Source: Paenibacillus sp. FSL K6-1330
GTDB lineage: Bacteria > Bacillota > Bacilli > Paenibacillales > Paenibacillaceae
DNA length: 64,000 nucleotides
Direction of reading: 5' to 3'
Assembly: GCF_037976825.1 (NCBI RefSeq)
Contig: NZ_CP150269.1
Span: forward strand, 2,555,501 to 2,619,500
In this document: positions 9,215 through 19,618 of the stretch, piece after piece
Layout: every line of letters starts with the position of its first letter
Position numbering within the stretch: the first letter of the stretch is position 1
Program-made: the position numbers and the translations under genes
The notes under the pieces: model-generated
What the model was told of the DNA's origin: nothing
The model's database searches: none
The model's input: the letters and a program-made list of their open reading frames with translations, nothing else

Positions 9215-10696
9215 ATGAACATTGAGATGACGAATATCCAAAAATCTTTTGGCACGAACCGGGTGCTGGCAGGCGTGGACTTTGATCTCCGGGAAGGAGA
9301 GGTCCATGCCCTGATGGGAGAGAACGGCGCAGGTAAATCGACGCTGATGAATATATTAACCGGTCTTCACAGCCGGGATGAAGGCAAGATTGTCATCGAC
9401 GGTAAGGAAACCTATTTTGCTAATCCGAAGGAAGCGGAAGAGAGAGGCGTTGCCTTCATCCATCAGGAGCTTAACATCTGGCCGGAGATGACGGTTCTGG
9501 ATAACTTGTTTATCGGCAAGGAGATGACGTCCGGCCTCGGTTTCCTCAATATGAAACAAATGAAGGCGCTTGCGAAGGAACAGTTCAGCAAATTAGCGGT
9601 GACGATACCATTATCGCAGGAGGCAGGAGAATGCTCCGTCGGCCAGCAGCAGATGATTGAGATCGCCAAAGCGCTTATGACAAAAGCGAAAGTCATCATT
9701 ATGGATGAACCGACGGCGGCGCTCACCGAAAGGGAAATTGAGAAGCTGTTTGATGTCATCCGTTCATTGAAAAAACAAGGCGTATCCGTCGTTTACATTT
9801 CCCACCGGATGGAGGAGATCTTTACGATCTGCGACCGGATTACGGTCATGCGAGATGGTAAATCCGTCGATACCAAATCCATTCCGGACACGAATTTTGA
9901 TGAAGTCGTCAAAAAGATGGTCGGCCGGGAGCTGACCGAGCGATATCCGGCACGTCATCCATCTCCGGGTAAGCCCGTGCTGGAAGTGAAGAATATTAGC
10001 AGTAAAGGCCGGTTCGAGAATGTAAGCTTCACGGTTCGTGCCGGCGAGATTGTTGGCGTATCCGGCCTGATGGGGGCAGGGCGCACCGAGATGATGAGAG
10101 CGATCTTCGGATTGGACCCGCTGGATAGCGGCGAAATCTGGGTACGCGGAAAGAAAGTTTCGATCAAGAAGCCGGATGACGCCGTGAAACACGGCATTGG
10201 ATTCATAACAGAGGACCGCAAGGATGAAGGGTTGGTCCTGGATTTCTCAGTCCGTGAAAATATGGCACTGCCCAATCTGTTCAGCTTCTCTTCCAAAGGG
10301 TTCATTTCCGGGAAGAAGGAGCAGGATTTCGTGGACACCTTGACGAAGCGACTGCAGATCAAGACGCATACATCCGAGACGCTGGCACGCAATCTGTCGG
10401 GTGGTAACCAGCAGAAGGTCGTTATTGCCAAGTGGATCGGAATTGGGCCGAGCGTGCTCATCCTGGATGAGCCGACACGCGGCGTGGACGTTGGTGCGAA
10501 GCGGGAAATTTATCAGCTGATGAATGAACTGACCGAACGCGGCGTGGCGATTCTGATGGTGTCGTCGGAGCTGCCGGAGGTGCTCGGAATGAGCGATCGG
10601 ATTCTCGTTGTTCACGAAGGCAGGATTTCCGGTGAATTGGACCGTGAACAAGCCACGCAGGAACATATCATGACTCTAGCTACAGGAGGTCAGTAA
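9215..10696 (+). CDS. rbsA: Ribose ABC transporter ATP-binding protein
   Basis: A 493-residue duplicated ATPase. The first half has a full Walker A (GENGAGKST near residue 37), signature SVGQQQM and Walker [11 protein letters not shown]; the second half has a degenerate Walker A region (GLMGAGRTE) with a normal LSGGNQQK signature and LILDEPTRG, the usual asymmetry of RbsA/MglA proteins. An AAAGGAGG site precedes the ATG. It energises the RbsC permease. Confidence 0.96.
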   Translation: MNIEMTNIQKSFGTNRVLAGVDFDLREGEVHALMGENGAGKSTLMNILTGLHSRDEGKIVIDGKETYFANPKEAEERGVAFIHQELNIWPEMTVLDNLFIGKEMTSGLGFLNMKQMKALAKEQFSKLAVTIPLSQEAGECSVGQQQMIEIAKALMTKAKVIIMDEPTAALTEREIEKLFDVIRSLKKQGVSVVYISHRMEEIFTICDRITVMRDGKSVDTKSIPDTNFDEVVKKMVGRELTERYPARHPSPGKPVLEVKNISSKGRFENVSFTVRAGEIVGVSGLMGAGRTEMMRAIFGLDPLDSGEIWVRGKKVSIKKPDDAVKHGIGFITEDRKDEGLVLDFSVRENMALPNLFSFSSKGFISGKKEQDFVDTLTKRLQIKTHTSETLARNLSGGNQQKVVIAKWIGIGPSVLILDEPTRGVDVGAKREIYQLMNELTERGVAILMVSSELPEVLGMSDRILVVHEGRISGELDREQATQEHIMTLATGGQ

Positions 10697-10697
10697 T

Positions 10698-11666
10698 ATG
10701 ACAACTATTAACGATGCCAAGGCGGAAAAAGGGTTTAAGGTATCAGGTTTGACGCAAAAGCTCGGTCCGCTGCTCGGACTGATCATTCTAATCGTTATCG
10801 TATCCGTCCTGAATCCAAGTTTCTTGGAACCGCTTAACATTCTGAACCTGCTGCGTCAGGTATCGATTAATGCATTGATTGCATTCGGTATGACGTTTGT
10901 TATTCTGACAGGCGGTATTGACCTGTCGGTTGGTTCGATTCTCGCGCTCTCCAGCGCATTTGTCGCCAATATGATGGTGGCCGGGTTTGACCCGATCCTA
11001 TCGATCATCATCGGCGTTGCGCTTGGCGGTGTCATGGGGATGATCAATGGTCTCATGATTACCAAGGGGAAAATGGCGCCGTTTATTGCCACCTTGGCCA
11101 CCATGACGATATTCCGAGGACTTACGCTCGTCTATACGAACGGTAACCCGATTACGGGTCTTGGCGACAGCCTTGCATTCCAATTGTTCGGTCGCGGATA
11201 CCTGCTTGGTATTCCGGTGCCTGCTATTACGATGATCATCACGTTTGCCGTGCTATGGGTCATCCTGCATAAAACGTCATTTGGCCGCAAGACATATGCC
11301 ATCGGCGGTAACGAAAAAGCATCGCTTGTATCCGGTATTAAAGTACCACGAGTCAAGATTATGATCTATTCCCTGGCAGGGATGCTGTCCGCGCTTGCAG
11401 GCGCGATTCTGACCTCCCGTTTGAATTCCGCACAGCCGACTGCAGGGACGTCCTATGAATTGGATGCCATCGCAGCCGTTGTTCTTGGCGGTACAAGTCT
11501 GACCGGTGGTCGCGGCCGGATCGTCGGTACGTTAATCGGTGTGCTGATCATTGGCATACTGAATAACGGGCTCAACCTGCTCGGTGTGAACTCTTTCTAT
11601 CAGATGGTTGTCAAAGGCGTCGTGATTGCGATTGCCGTACTGCTCGACCGTAGAAAATCGGCTTAA
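10698..11666 (+). CDS. rbsC: Ribose ABC transporter permease
   Basis: A 322-residue membrane protein of the BPD_transp_2 family with 8-10 hydrophobic segments. It has the conserved TGGIDLSVGSI stretch near residue 71 and the GGNEKASLVSGI loop near 210 that contacts RbsA. AGGAGG lies before the ATG and only one base separates the gene from rbsA. Confidence 0.96.
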   Translation: MTTINDAKAEKGFKVSGLTQKLGPLLGLIILIVIVSVLNPSFLEPLNILNLLRQVSINALIAFGMTFVILTGGIDLSVGSILALSSAFVANMMVAGFDPILSIIIGVALGGVMGMINGLMITKGKMAPFIATLATMTIFRGLTLVYTNGNPITGLGDSLAFQLFGRGYLLGIPVPAITMIITFAVLWVILHKTSFGRKTYAIGGNEKASLVSGIKVPRVKIMIYSLAGMLSALAGAILTSRLNSAQPTAGTSYELDAIAAVVLGGTSLTGGRGRIVGTLIGVLIIGILNNGLNLLGVNSFYQMVVKGVVIAIAVLLDRRKSA

Positions 11667-11681
11667 GGGGGAGAATGAACG

Positions 11682-12599
11682 ATGAAAAAAACAACTTTGC
11701 TGCTCGTATCACTTATGTTGATCTTCATAACAGGCTGTTCTCTGGAGCCGCCGGAATGGGCGAAGCCCAAGGCTGGCGGAGATGTCAAAGACATCAAAAT
11801 CGGTCTTTCCATCTCGACCTTGAATAACCCGTTCTTTGTATCCCTGAAGGATGGCGTCGTTGCCGAAGCGACCAAACAAGGGATGGAGGTCGTTGTCGTA
11901 GACGCACAGAACGACTCGGCCAAGCAGAGCAACGACGTTGATGATCTGATTCAGCAGGGCGTCAATGTACTGCTGATTAACCCGACAGATTCGTCCGCAA
12001 TTTCCACTGTGGTGCAAACGGCGAATAGCTTGGGTATTCCGGTCATTACACTTGACCGTTCGGCGGATCAGGGCGAAGTCGCTGCGCTGGTTGCCTCCGA
12101 TAACATCAAAGGCGGTCAGATGGCAGCCGAGTATATCGTGGATCAGCTGGGCAAAGATACGAAGGTCATCGAGCTCGAAGGGGTTCCGGGTGCTTCCGCG
12201 ACCCGCGAACGCGGCAAGGGATTCCATGATATCGCAGATAAGCAGCTGAACGTGGTGGCGAAGCAGGCAGCGGATTTTGACCGGACGAAGGGTCTGACCG
12301 TGACGGAAAATCTGCTGCAGGGCAACCCGGACGCCAAAGCGATTTTTGCCCACAATGACGAAATGGCCTTGGGCGCAATCGAAGCGATCCAAAGCTCGGG
12401 CAAAGACATTATGGTCATCGGCTTTGACGGTAACGACGATGCGCTGAAGTCCATCGAAGCCGGCAACCTGACGGCTACCGTAGCCCAGCAGCCGGAGCTG
12501 ATCGGTCAGCTTGCCGTCGGCGCAGCCAAGGACGTGCTCCAGGGCAAAGAGGTGGAAGAGAATATCGCTGCACCTCTGAAATTGGTGGTGAAGGAGTAA
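11682..12599 (+). CDS. rbsB: Ribose ABC transporter substrate-binding lipoprotein
   Basis: A 305-residue periplasmic-binding-protein type I lipoprotein with signal peptide and lipobox ITGC at residues 17-20. Ribose-binding landmarks include STLNNPFFVSLKDG, LINPTDS and FAHNDEMALGA. It is the last gene of the operon and is followed directly by a strong terminator. Confidence 0.95.
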   Translation: MKKTTLLLVSLMLIFITGCSLEPPEWAKPKAGGDVKDIKIGLSISTLNNPFFVSLKDGVVAEATKQGMEVVVVDAQNDSAKQSNDVDDLIQQGVNVLLINPTDSSAISTVVQTANSLGIPVITLDRSADQGEVAALVASDNIKGGQMAAEYIVDQLGKDTKVIELEGVPGASATRERGKGFHDIADKQLNVVAKQAADFDRTKGLTVTENLLQGNPDAKAIFAHNDEMALGAIEAIQSSGKDIMVIGFDGNDDALKSIEAGNLTATVAQQPELIGQLAVGAAKDVLQGKEVEENIAAPLKLVVKE

Positions 12600-12614
12600 T
12601 CCAGTATGATTTAG

Positions 12615-12657
12615 AAGCGTTACCTTTTGCGATAGAAGCAGGGTAACGCTTTTTTTT
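12615..12657 (+). terminator. Intrinsic terminator of rbs operon
   Basis: AAGCGTTACC (12615-12624) pairs with GGTAACGCTT (12642-12651), followed by eight T residues. Confidence 0.92.
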
Positions 12658-12820
12658 GGGAAATATATTGACCATTTCTTACAGGATGCGAAGTAACTCA
12701 CAGCCTTGCGATAATAGCGGGAATACAATATCGTTAAAAGAGGACAGTTATTTCGCATATTATATTATAATGGAAGTGTATGCGTTTACTTCTTAGATGT
12801 GATAAAGGAGCTATGTAATT

Positions 12821-13897
12821 ATGACGATGGAGAAAAGAAAACATGCGATTGTGATCGTAGGTTATGGCGGAATGGGCAGCTACCATGCCAAGCTGATTAA
12901 GGACAATGCATTTCTTGAGGTTACGGGAATCTACGATATTTTGAAAGAACGCCGGGAAGTATCCCAACAAGACGGGTATGCTGCCTACGAGAGTTATGAA
13001 CAGGTACTAAACGATGCTGCGGTTGACGTGGTGCTTATCGCTACGCCTAATGACGTGCACAAGGAACTGGCGCTTCAGGCGTTTAAAGCCGGCAAACATG
13101 TCATCTGTGAGAAGCCGGTAACATTGTCCGTTAGTGACTTCAAAGAAATGGTGTCTGCGGCTGATGCAGCTGGCCGGGTGCTGATGGTTCACCAAAACCG
13201 CCGCTGGGACGAGGATTTCCTGACCATTAAGCAAATGTACAACGAGAAGACGATTGGCGATCTGTTCCGCATCGAATCCAGGGTTCACGGGGCGAACGGC
13301 ATACCGGGCGACTGGCGCCACCTGGAAGTGCACGGCGGCGGCATGCTGCTGGACTGGGGCGTTCATTTGCTGGACCAGATCCTGTTCATGGTGGACAGCC
13401 GGATTACCAGCCTAAGCAGCCGCTTAAGCTTTATTCTCGGCGATGAGGTGGATGACGGCTTTGAATCGATCATCGAATTCGAGAACGGCGTATCCGTACT
13501 GATTGAAGTTGGAACAACGAATTTCATTACGCTGCCGCGATGGTATGTTAAAGGAACCGAGGGAACCGGCATTATTGAGGATTGGTCGTTAAACGGAAGA
13601 GTCGTTACCCGGAACCAGGATGCCGTGAAGGTGGAGCCGAAGCCGATTCAAGCCGGGGTAGGCTTGACCAAAACGATGGCCCCTCCTTCCGAAGAAGCTA
13701 CCATTACGGGAGCTCTGCCGGAGCCATACCGTCAATCCAGCAGCTTCTTCGATAACTTTGCGGCCGTGATCCAAGGCGAAGCAGAACCGATTGTGAAGAA
13801 CGAGGAAGTACTGCGTGTCCTGAATCTGATCGAGGCAGTATTTGAATCGGCCAGAACAGGAGAAACGCTGAAGGATTTTGATATTTACCCTGCGTAA
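12821..13897 (+). CDS. Gfo/Idh/MocA family oxidoreductase
   Basis: A 358-residue NAD(P)-dependent sugar or inositol dehydrogenase family member. The Rossmann motif GYGGMGSYHAK lies near residue 13 and the family signature CEKPVTLS, with the catalytic Lys, near residue 93. A GGDWRHLEVHGGG-like stretch with a conserved His follows (written here GDWRHLEVHGGGM). An AAAGGAG site precedes the ATG by 11 bases. It stands alone between two terminators. Substrate unknown; related genes usually act on sugars imported by neighbouring transporters. Confidence 0.88.
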   Translation: MTMEKRKHAIVIVGYGGMGSYHAKLIKDNAFLEVTGIYDILKERREVSQQDGYAAYESYEQVLNDAAVDVVLIATPNDVHKELALQAFKAGKHVICEKPVTLSVSDFKEMVSAADAAGRVLMVHQNRRWDEDFLTIKQMYNEKTIGDLFRIESRVHGANGIPGDWRHLEVHGGGMLLDWGVHLLDQILFMVDSRITSLSSRLSFILGDEVDDGFESIIEFENGVSVLIEVGTTNFITLPRWYVKGTEGTGIIEDWSLNGRVVTRNQDAVKVEPKPIQAGVGLTKTMAPPSEEATITGALPEPYRQSSSFFDNFAAVIQGEAEPIVKNEEVLRVLNLIEAVFESARTGETLKDFDIYPA

Positions 13898-13928
13898 TCT
13901 ATACAGACTAGCACTCATTATGATCATA

Positions 13929-13979
13929 GAAAAAGTACCGCGGCTGCCAAGCATAAGCTTGAGGCTGCGGTACTTTTTC
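13929..13979. terminator. Bidirectional terminator between oxidoreductase and response regulator
   Basis: AAAAAGTACCGC pairs with GCGGTACTTTTT (13967-13978), giving a long stem with A and T runs on the two sides. It serves convergent genes. Confidence 0.88.
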
Positions 13980-14033
13980 TTCATGTTGTGGTTGCTGTCA
14001 GCTCATTCGCGATGCCAAGCCGAAAGTGTAATG

Positions 14034-15656
14034 TTATTTCGCATGATCGATCTTTCCGCTGCTCCCGGCTTGCAGCACCCGTCTATAGTCACTGGGTGAC
14101 CAGCCCGTATCCTGCTTGAACAGCTTTGAGAAATAGGAATAGTTGGCGTACCCCACCTTAGCCGCAATCTGGTATACCGACAAGGGAGTCGTCTCCAGCA
14201 GATGCTTGGCCGCCTTGATGCGGGACTGAATGATGTAAGTACCCAAAGAGACGCCCGTTTCTTTCTTGAACACGCGGGCCAAATAATCCGGGTTGAGATA
14301 GACGATTTCCGCGAGGCTTGTTCGCGTCAGCTCATCCCCGTAATGGCAATGAATATATTGCTTGATCTCCTCCACCACGGTATGCGAGTGGTCCGCGTAG
14401 GCATGATATTCTGCTGCCGTGCTGACGAGATATTTCGTATATTTCTCCATATCTTCAATTGAGTTCAAGGATTGCAGGAACAGCTGGTCATTGGTTTTGC
14501 CGGTATACAGCTTATGAGCCTGGATCTCTTTGCCCTTCAGATAGGAATATACCAGCTGTACGATATCCAAGCGGAATAAACGCAGCACCGAGGTGTTGTA
14601 GACGCCATTCTTGGCCAGGTTGTGCAAGTATTTGCGGGTTTCTTCCAGAAACCCAGCCGGATTGTTCCCGCTGAGAAGGACTTCCCAGTCTTGCAGCGGG
14701 GGAGGGGTGTACGTGGCTTCTTGCAGGGAATGGTGTTCCAGAAAAACAATCTGATTCCGCTTTTTAATCATATCCTCATTCATTTGCAGCAGCATCCGAA
14801 TGGACTTGTTGATCTCCTCCAATACCACCGAAATCGATACGCTGCAGGAAGCATCGCTTCGGAGAAATTGATTGGCTTTTTCAATAAATGACGTGCAGAT
14901 GTTTTCCATGACGCTGGAATCCGGAGGAAGATTCCATTTCAGCATGACCATCCAATTGTAATCCTTATATTCCATAGCGGCTTCAACCGTGAAGAGCGGG
15001 TCCTGGAACAATTCGGACAGCACGTTGAGAAACGCATAGTCAAACAGGTCTTTGTCTTCTTTACCCAAACTTTGATCATGCGGAAAAATGGTGATGAGCA
15101 CAGGAAGAAATAGATCCGACATCTCATAGGAGAGTTTCTGTTCCGCGATATATCCTGCGATGGAGGCCCGGTCCGAAGAAGCTTTCCGTTCCTTTATCAG
15201 CTTGCTCCAAAAATGCTCCTGGAGCTTTTTTTGATTTTTTTTCCACAGCTGCCCGTCCTGTATCGCTTCCTGATCGCTTTGCTGTTCCTTTGCTTTATAG
15301 ACGGCCTTGGAGATGATAAGGCTAAGCTTATCGAATTCAATCGGTTTCAGGAAATAGTCAAAGCTTTGCAGCTCAATGGCTTTCTGCGCATAGTTGAAAT
15401 CAGCGTAATTCGTCAGAAATATCGTTTGAATGCCGTATTGTTCCTCGCGTATCCAGGCGAGAAGCTCGAGTCCGCTGCCCTGCGGCATTTCGATATCGCA
15501 GATGAGGATCTGGACCGAATGCTGCTGCAGTATATCCCTTGCCTGCGCAACGCTGTAAGCGGTATAGACCTGTTCGATCGAGAGTGTCTTCCAATCAATC
15601 TTCTTCTCCAGCGCGGCCACGACAAAATAATCATCATCAACCAGCAATACGTTCAT
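14034..15656 (-). CDS. YesN-type response regulator with AraC DNA-binding domain
   Basis: A 540-residue regulator: receiver domain at residues 1-120 with DDD near residue 9, the phospho-acceptor Asp in LICDIEMP near 54 and Lys in FLKPIEF near 103; a long middle region; and two AraC helix-turn-helices in the last 100 residues. The frame extends to 15674, but the ATG at 15656 has an AGGAG site and overlaps the kinase stop by 4 bases. It is the partner of the adjacent YesM-type kinase and most likely controls the divergent Lpl-type transporter genes. Confidence 0.92.
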   Translation of the reverse strand: MNVLLVDDDYFVVAALEKKIDWKTLSIEQVYTAYSVAQARDILQQHSVQILICDIEMPQGSGLELLAWIREEQYGIQTIFLTNYADFNYAQKAIELQSFDYFLKPIEFDKLSLIISKAVYKAKEQQSDQEAIQDGQLWKKNQKKLQEHFWSKLIKERKASSDRASIAGYIAEQKLSYEMSDLFLPVLITIFPHDQSLGKEDKDLFDYAFLNVLSELFQDPLFTVEAAMEYKDYNWMVMLKWNLPPDSSVMENICTSFIEKANQFLRSDASCSVSISVVLEEINKSIRMLLQMNEDMIKKRNQIVFLEHHSLQEATYTPPPLQDWEVLLSGNNPAGFLEETRKYLHNLAKNGVYNTSVLRLFRLDIVQLVYSYLKGKEIQAHKLYTGKTNDQLFLQSLNSIEDMEKYTKYLVSTAAEYHAYADHSHTVVEEIKQYIHCHYGDELTRTSLAEIVYLNPDYLARVFKKETGVSLGTYIIQSRIKAAKHLLETTPLSVYQIAAKVGYANYSYFSKLFKQDTGWSPSDYRRVLQAGSSGKIDHAK

Positions 15657-17389
15657 TGAATTTCTCCTCTCCATTCCTGCACGGGTTGTGGAAGCGTTAA
15701 TGTGACGCTAGCGCCGCCCTCTTCCGGGTTCGAAAATTCCACATGCGCCCGGCGATGATAGAGCAGCTCGAGCCGTTGAAGGGTGTTCATAATTCCGATG
15801 TGCTTCCCTTCGCTTTGATCGAGCGCTTTGCCGGTTGTCAGCTTATCCAATACTTCTGCGGGAAACCCGGGCCCGGTATCGGATATCCGGATGACCATAG
15901 AAGGTTTATCACCCTCCATCCGTAGACTAACGGACAATCGGATTTGCAGCTCATGATCACGGGATACGGCGTATTTTACCGCGTTTTCGATAAAGGTCTG
16001 GAGCACGAGGGGCGGAATGGTGAGACCGGTAAGCTCCTCTTCAACATCGATACGATAAGAAAAGGCATCGCGATAGCGGTGCTTCTGAATCTCCAGGTAA
16101 ATCCGGACATGCTCGATTTCGTCCTCAAGCCGCACGAGGTTATCGCCGCTTTGAAAGATGTAGCGAAAGTATTTGGACGTGGACAGCGACATATATTCGA
16201 TTTCCTTAAACATCTGCATTTGCGCCATGCTGTAGATGTTCGTCAAGCAGTTCAGGAAAAAATGGGGGTTGATCTGCAGCTTCATATAATCCAGCTGGAT
16301 TCTCTGTTTATCCAGCTGCTGCTCATAAATATCGATTTTAAACTTCTTGATCTGTTCGATCAGATGTTTGAATTGGGAGTTGACCTGCTCAAGCTCGATG
16401 ATCTCGCTGCTCATGAAATCCAGATTTTCGCTATCCTCATGGATGCGCCTTACGTTTTCCGAGAAATTCTGAATCGGCTTTAACACTTTCTTCTTGAAAT
16501 ACAGCATCACCAGGCTGAGCGTACACGTGAGTATAACAAACAGCAGCATAATGAGGAGCTGGGCGATCATGATCGTCTCAAATACGCCGAATTGGATGAC
16601 CAGTTGCACGTTGAAGGAAGCGTTCGAGAATCCCTCCGTGACCGTAGTCCGCGGCTGTGACAGGCTAAAAGGGGAAGCTTTGGCAGCTTCGACCATGGCT
16701 CCCAGCTCGCCGACACTGGCGCTCGAAAGAGCTGCCCCTTGATCATCCACCAGAGACACGTAACCATCCTCACCCAAATCCAGTTGTTGGAGTGGTCGGA
16801 TCAGATCGTCTGCGGAGATGAGACAGATCAGATACCGGTTGTGGTAAGGAACGATGTTGATGATGTAATTCGTGTCTTGAACAAGGATTGGATTCCAGTT
16901 GGAGTAGAACGTTTCGTATACGTTTTTGGAATCCGTGAGGGAGACGATTTGCTCCTTGAGTTCCAGGAACTCTGTATACGACAGGGACATGGGTGCATAG
17001 TTCTGAAAAAAATCCTGTTCTTTTAAATAGAAAAAGAAGTTGTATTCTTGGCCGTAGTTTTTTTGAAGCTCATTAAATCGTTTATGCACTCTTTCGCTCG
17101 ACTTGATGTAGTCCACGTAATCGGTGCCGGGGGTATCCATGATCTTAACGCTCTCATCATTCGCCAGCGTCCAGCCCATATAGTGGTTGATGTAGGAGAA
17201 GTCATGATTGATCTGCCTGATGTACAGATTCGCTGTATCCTGCAAATATCGGGTCGATTGCTGCTTCACGATGAAGATGGAAGCGAAACTAATCACGAGA
17301 TCCACCACGAGGGCAAAGATTGAGATAAAGAGCATGATTTTCACATAGTGACGGATGGGATAGGGTTTGTTATTCAGTGCTTTAACCAT
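15653..17389 (-). CDS. YesM-type sensor histidine kinase
   Basis: A 578-residue membrane kinase. Two transmembrane segments near residues 16-40 and 275-300 enclose an extracellular sensor region; a HAMP-like linker follows; the His_kinase motif INPHFFLNCL lies near residue 370 with the phosphorylated His; the N box is FIENAVKYA and the G box DTGPGF. Translationally coupled to the response regulator. Such pairs typically sense extracellular oligosaccharide or its binding protein. Confidence 0.93.
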   Translation of the reverse strand: MVKALNNKPYPIRHYVKIMLFISIFALVVDLVISFASIFIVKQQSTRYLQDTANLYIRQINHDFSYINHYMGWTLANDESVKIMDTPGTDYVDYIKSSERVHKRFNELQKNYGQEYNFFFYLKEQDFFQNYAPMSLSYTEFLELKEQIVSLTDSKNVYETFYSNWNPILVQDTNYIINIVPYHNRYLICLISADDLIRPLQQLDLGEDGYVSLVDDQGAALSSASVGELGAMVEAAKASPFSLSQPRTTVTEGFSNASFNVQLVIQFGVFETIMIAQLLIMLLFVILTCTLSLVMLYFKKKVLKPIQNFSENVRRIHEDSENLDFMSSEIIELEQVNSQFKHLIEQIKKFKIDIYEQQLDKQRIQLDYMKLQINPHFFLNCLTNIYSMAQMQMFKEIEYMSLSTSKYFRYIFQSGDNLVRLEDEIEHVRIYLEIQKHRYRDAFSYRIDVEEELTGLTIPPLVLQTFIENAVKYAVSRDHELQIRLSVSLRMEGDKPSMVIRISDTGPGFPAEVLDKLTTGKALDQSEGKHIGIMNTLQRLELLYHRRAHVEFSNPEEGGASVTLTLPQPVQEWRGEIQ

Positions 17390-17424
17390 TGAGCTGCCGT
17401 GATTCCTTTCAATTCGCCAAATAA

Positions 17425-17438
17425 TGAAAGCGTTTTAA
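17425..17438. promoter_or_regulatory. Candidate cre (CcpA) site upstream of YesM kinase
   Basis: TGAAAGCGTTTTAA matches the cre consensus TGWAANCGNTNWCA at 13 of 14 positions. It lies 36 bases before the kinase start and about 280 bases before the divergent transporter. The remainder of the 17390-17703 interval shows no convincing gene. Confidence 0.5.
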
Positions 17439-17703
17439 TAGTGGTACTGTCATTATAAATGGAAAAGACGAAAAAATCAGGAGCGAACGCTCGGGCATCT
17501 TCCATAAAGTCCGGATACCACATCGTAAAGTCCGGATATTAGCATGCTTGTATATGGAAATCGAGGATTTCTTGAAGGGGGACAAGGCGAAGGTCCGAAT
17601 AACGCATGATGAGGTCCAAAAAACGATTCCGGGTGGAAGTATACTTGAGTTGCTTACGCGACATGCCGGATCCACGACGACGCGAACAGAAAGGGGAATC
17701 GAT

Positions 17704-18633
17704 TTGAAAGCAGGCCAACTGAATAGAACAACACACCCAACCCTCGGGCGCATCAAAAAGAATTGGGGCCTGTATCTGCTGCTGCTGCCTGCGGTTGTGC
17801 TGGTTTTGTTGTTTTCTTACGTACCGATGTACGGGATCTTGATCGCATTCAAGGACTATAGTCCCGCTCTCGGGATTATGGAGAGTCCATGGGCGGGTCT
17901 AAAGTATTTTGAGAAGTTTTTTAACTCCTATCAATTCTCGACAACGATCACCAACACGCTTGTGATCAGCTTATACAGCGTTGCGACGTTCCCTATTCCG
18001 ATCATGCTTGCCTTGATGGTCAATCAAATGCGCCAGAATTGGTTCAAGCGCTTCTTCCAGACCGTAACCTATATGCCGCATTTTATCTCCACGGTCGTGA
18101 TGGTTGGACTCATGCTGATTCTGTTCTCCCCGGGGTCGGGGCTGATCGGGAATATATTTCGTCTATTCGGTGCGGAAGCGCCGAACCTGATGGGATCGGC
18201 TGGCTTGTTCAGCAGCGTGTACGTATGGTCGGACGTGTGGCAGCATACGGGATGGGACAGCATCATCTATATCGCGGCGTTATCTGCGGTGAGCCCCAGC
18301 TTGTACGAAGCGGCCACGATGGACGGGGCAAGCCGATGGCAGAAAATCCGGTTTATCGATATCCCGATGCTGATGCCAACGGTTGTGACCCTGCTCATTT
18401 TGCGGATCGGCAGCTTGCTTGGTGTCGGCTTCGAGAAGGTTTATCTCATGCAAAACAGTCTCAATATTACCTCCAGCGAGGTCATCTCCACGTATGTGTA
18501 CAAAATCGGCATGCTGAGCAGCCAATACAGCTTCTCGTCGGCGATCAATCTGTTTAATACGGTCATTAATTTTGTTCTGTTGATTCTGGTTAACCAGATT
18601 TCGAAAAAATACAGCGAAAACAGTTTGTGGTAA
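17704..18633 (+). CDS. Polysaccharide/oligosaccharide ABC transporter permease, LplB family
   Basis: A membrane permease with six hydrophobic segments, SYVPMYGILIAFKDY near the N-terminus and an EAA-like loop SLYEAATMDGASRWQ. The frame is open back to 17548, but I prefer the TTG at 17704 because AAAGGGG lies 7 bases upstream and the resulting 309 residues, starting just before the first membrane segment, fit the family; the ATG at 17548 lacks a clear ribosome-binding site. First gene of an LplBCA-type unit next to the YesM/YesN pair. Confidence 0.85.
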   Translation: MKAGQLNRTTHPTLGRIKKNWGLYLLLLPAVVLVLLFSYVPMYGILIAFKDYSPALGIMESPWAGLKYFEKFFNSYQFSTTITNTLVISLYSVATFPIPIMLALMVNQMRQNWFKRFFQTVTYMPHFISTVVMVGLMLILFSPGSGLIGNIFRLFGAEAPNLMGSAGLFSSVYVWSDVWQHTGWDSIIYIAALSAVSPSLYEAATMDGASRWQKIRFIDIPMLMPTVVTLLILRIGSLLGVGFEKVYLMQNSLNITSSEVISTYVYKIGMLSSQYSFSSAINLFNTVINFVLLILVNQISKKYSENSLW

Positions 18634-18653
18634 CGCAAGAGAGGAAGGGTTCT

Positions 18654-19574
18654 ATGGGCGTTGTGGAAATAAGAGAGAAGACAGCGCCAAGGCAGAGGAA
18701 TACCCGATCTTCCGACAGGGTGCTGGAGATCGGCCTGTATGTATTCGCTGTCTTGATGCTGATTGTGTTGATCTACCCGCTATACTTCATCATCATTGCT
18801 TCGTTCAGTGAGCCGGCGGCGGTAGCGAATGGACAGGTATGGCTTTGGCCCAAGGATTTTACGCTGGCAGGCTATCAAGAATTGCTGAAGCACTCTAATA
18901 TATGGATTGGGTACCGAAATACGATTGTGTATACGATTGTAGGTACCGCCATCGGCTTGGTGGTTAACATTTCTGCGGCTTACGCGCTCTCGCGAAAAGA
19001 CCTCGTGGGCCGCAAATATATATCGCTGCTCTTTATTTTTACGATGTTCTTTAATGGCGGTTTGATTCCGACCTTTATGACGATCCGCGATTTCCATCTG
19101 TACGATACGTTTCTTGTCATGGTGCTGCCGTTTTCGGTTGCAGCCTTTAACATCATCGTGGCACGGACTTTTTTCCGGAGCAGTATTCCGGAGGATTTAT
19201 GGGAGGCGGCCCAGCTGGATGGCTGCGGAAATCTGAGATATTTCGTGACCATCGTGATTCCGCTATCGAAAGCAGTCATCTCGGTCATTGCCTTGTGGAC
19301 GGCCGTGGGTCATTGGAACTCCTATTTCAATGCCCTGATCTATCTAAAAGATACGAACCTGTACCCACTGCAGCTCATTTTGCGAAATATTCTGGTTACC
19401 AACCAGATGCAATCCGCTATGGGTACCGGAGAGGCCGCAGCCATAGCGCTGCGACTCGCCAATATTATGCGTTATGCAGTCATTATCGTCGCAACGGTAC
19501 CGATTATGTGCATCTACCCGTTCGTGCAGAAGTATTTCAATCAGGGGGTGATGATCGGAGCCGTGAAGTCGTAA
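18654..19574 (+). CDS. Polysaccharide/oligosaccharide ABC transporter permease, LplC family
   Basis: A 306-residue membrane permease partner of the LplB-type subunit 20 bases upstream. Six hydrophobic segments and the EAA loop DLWEAAQLDGCGNLRYF near residue 190 are present. The frame opens at 18627, overlapping lplB-like, but the ATG at 18654 is preceded by GAGGAAGGG and is the better start. Confidence 0.9.
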   Translation: MGVVEIREKTAPRQRNTRSSDRVLEIGLYVFAVLMLIVLIYPLYFIIIASFSEPAAVANGQVWLWPKDFTLAGYQELLKHSNIWIGYRNTIVYTIVGTAIGLVVNISAAYALSRKDLVGRKYISLLFIFTMFFNGGLIPTFMTIRDFHLYDTFLVMVLPFSVAAFNIIVARTFFRSSIPEDLWEAAQLDGCGNLRYFVTIVIPLSKAVISVIALWTAVGHWNSYFNALIYLKDTNLYPLQLILRNILVTNQMQSAMGTGEAAAIALRLANIMRYAVIIVATVPIMCIYPFVQKYFNQGVMIGAVKS

Positions 19575-19618
19575 AGCCGGATAGATCTATTAAAAATAAT
19601 AATTGGGGGAATGGTTGA

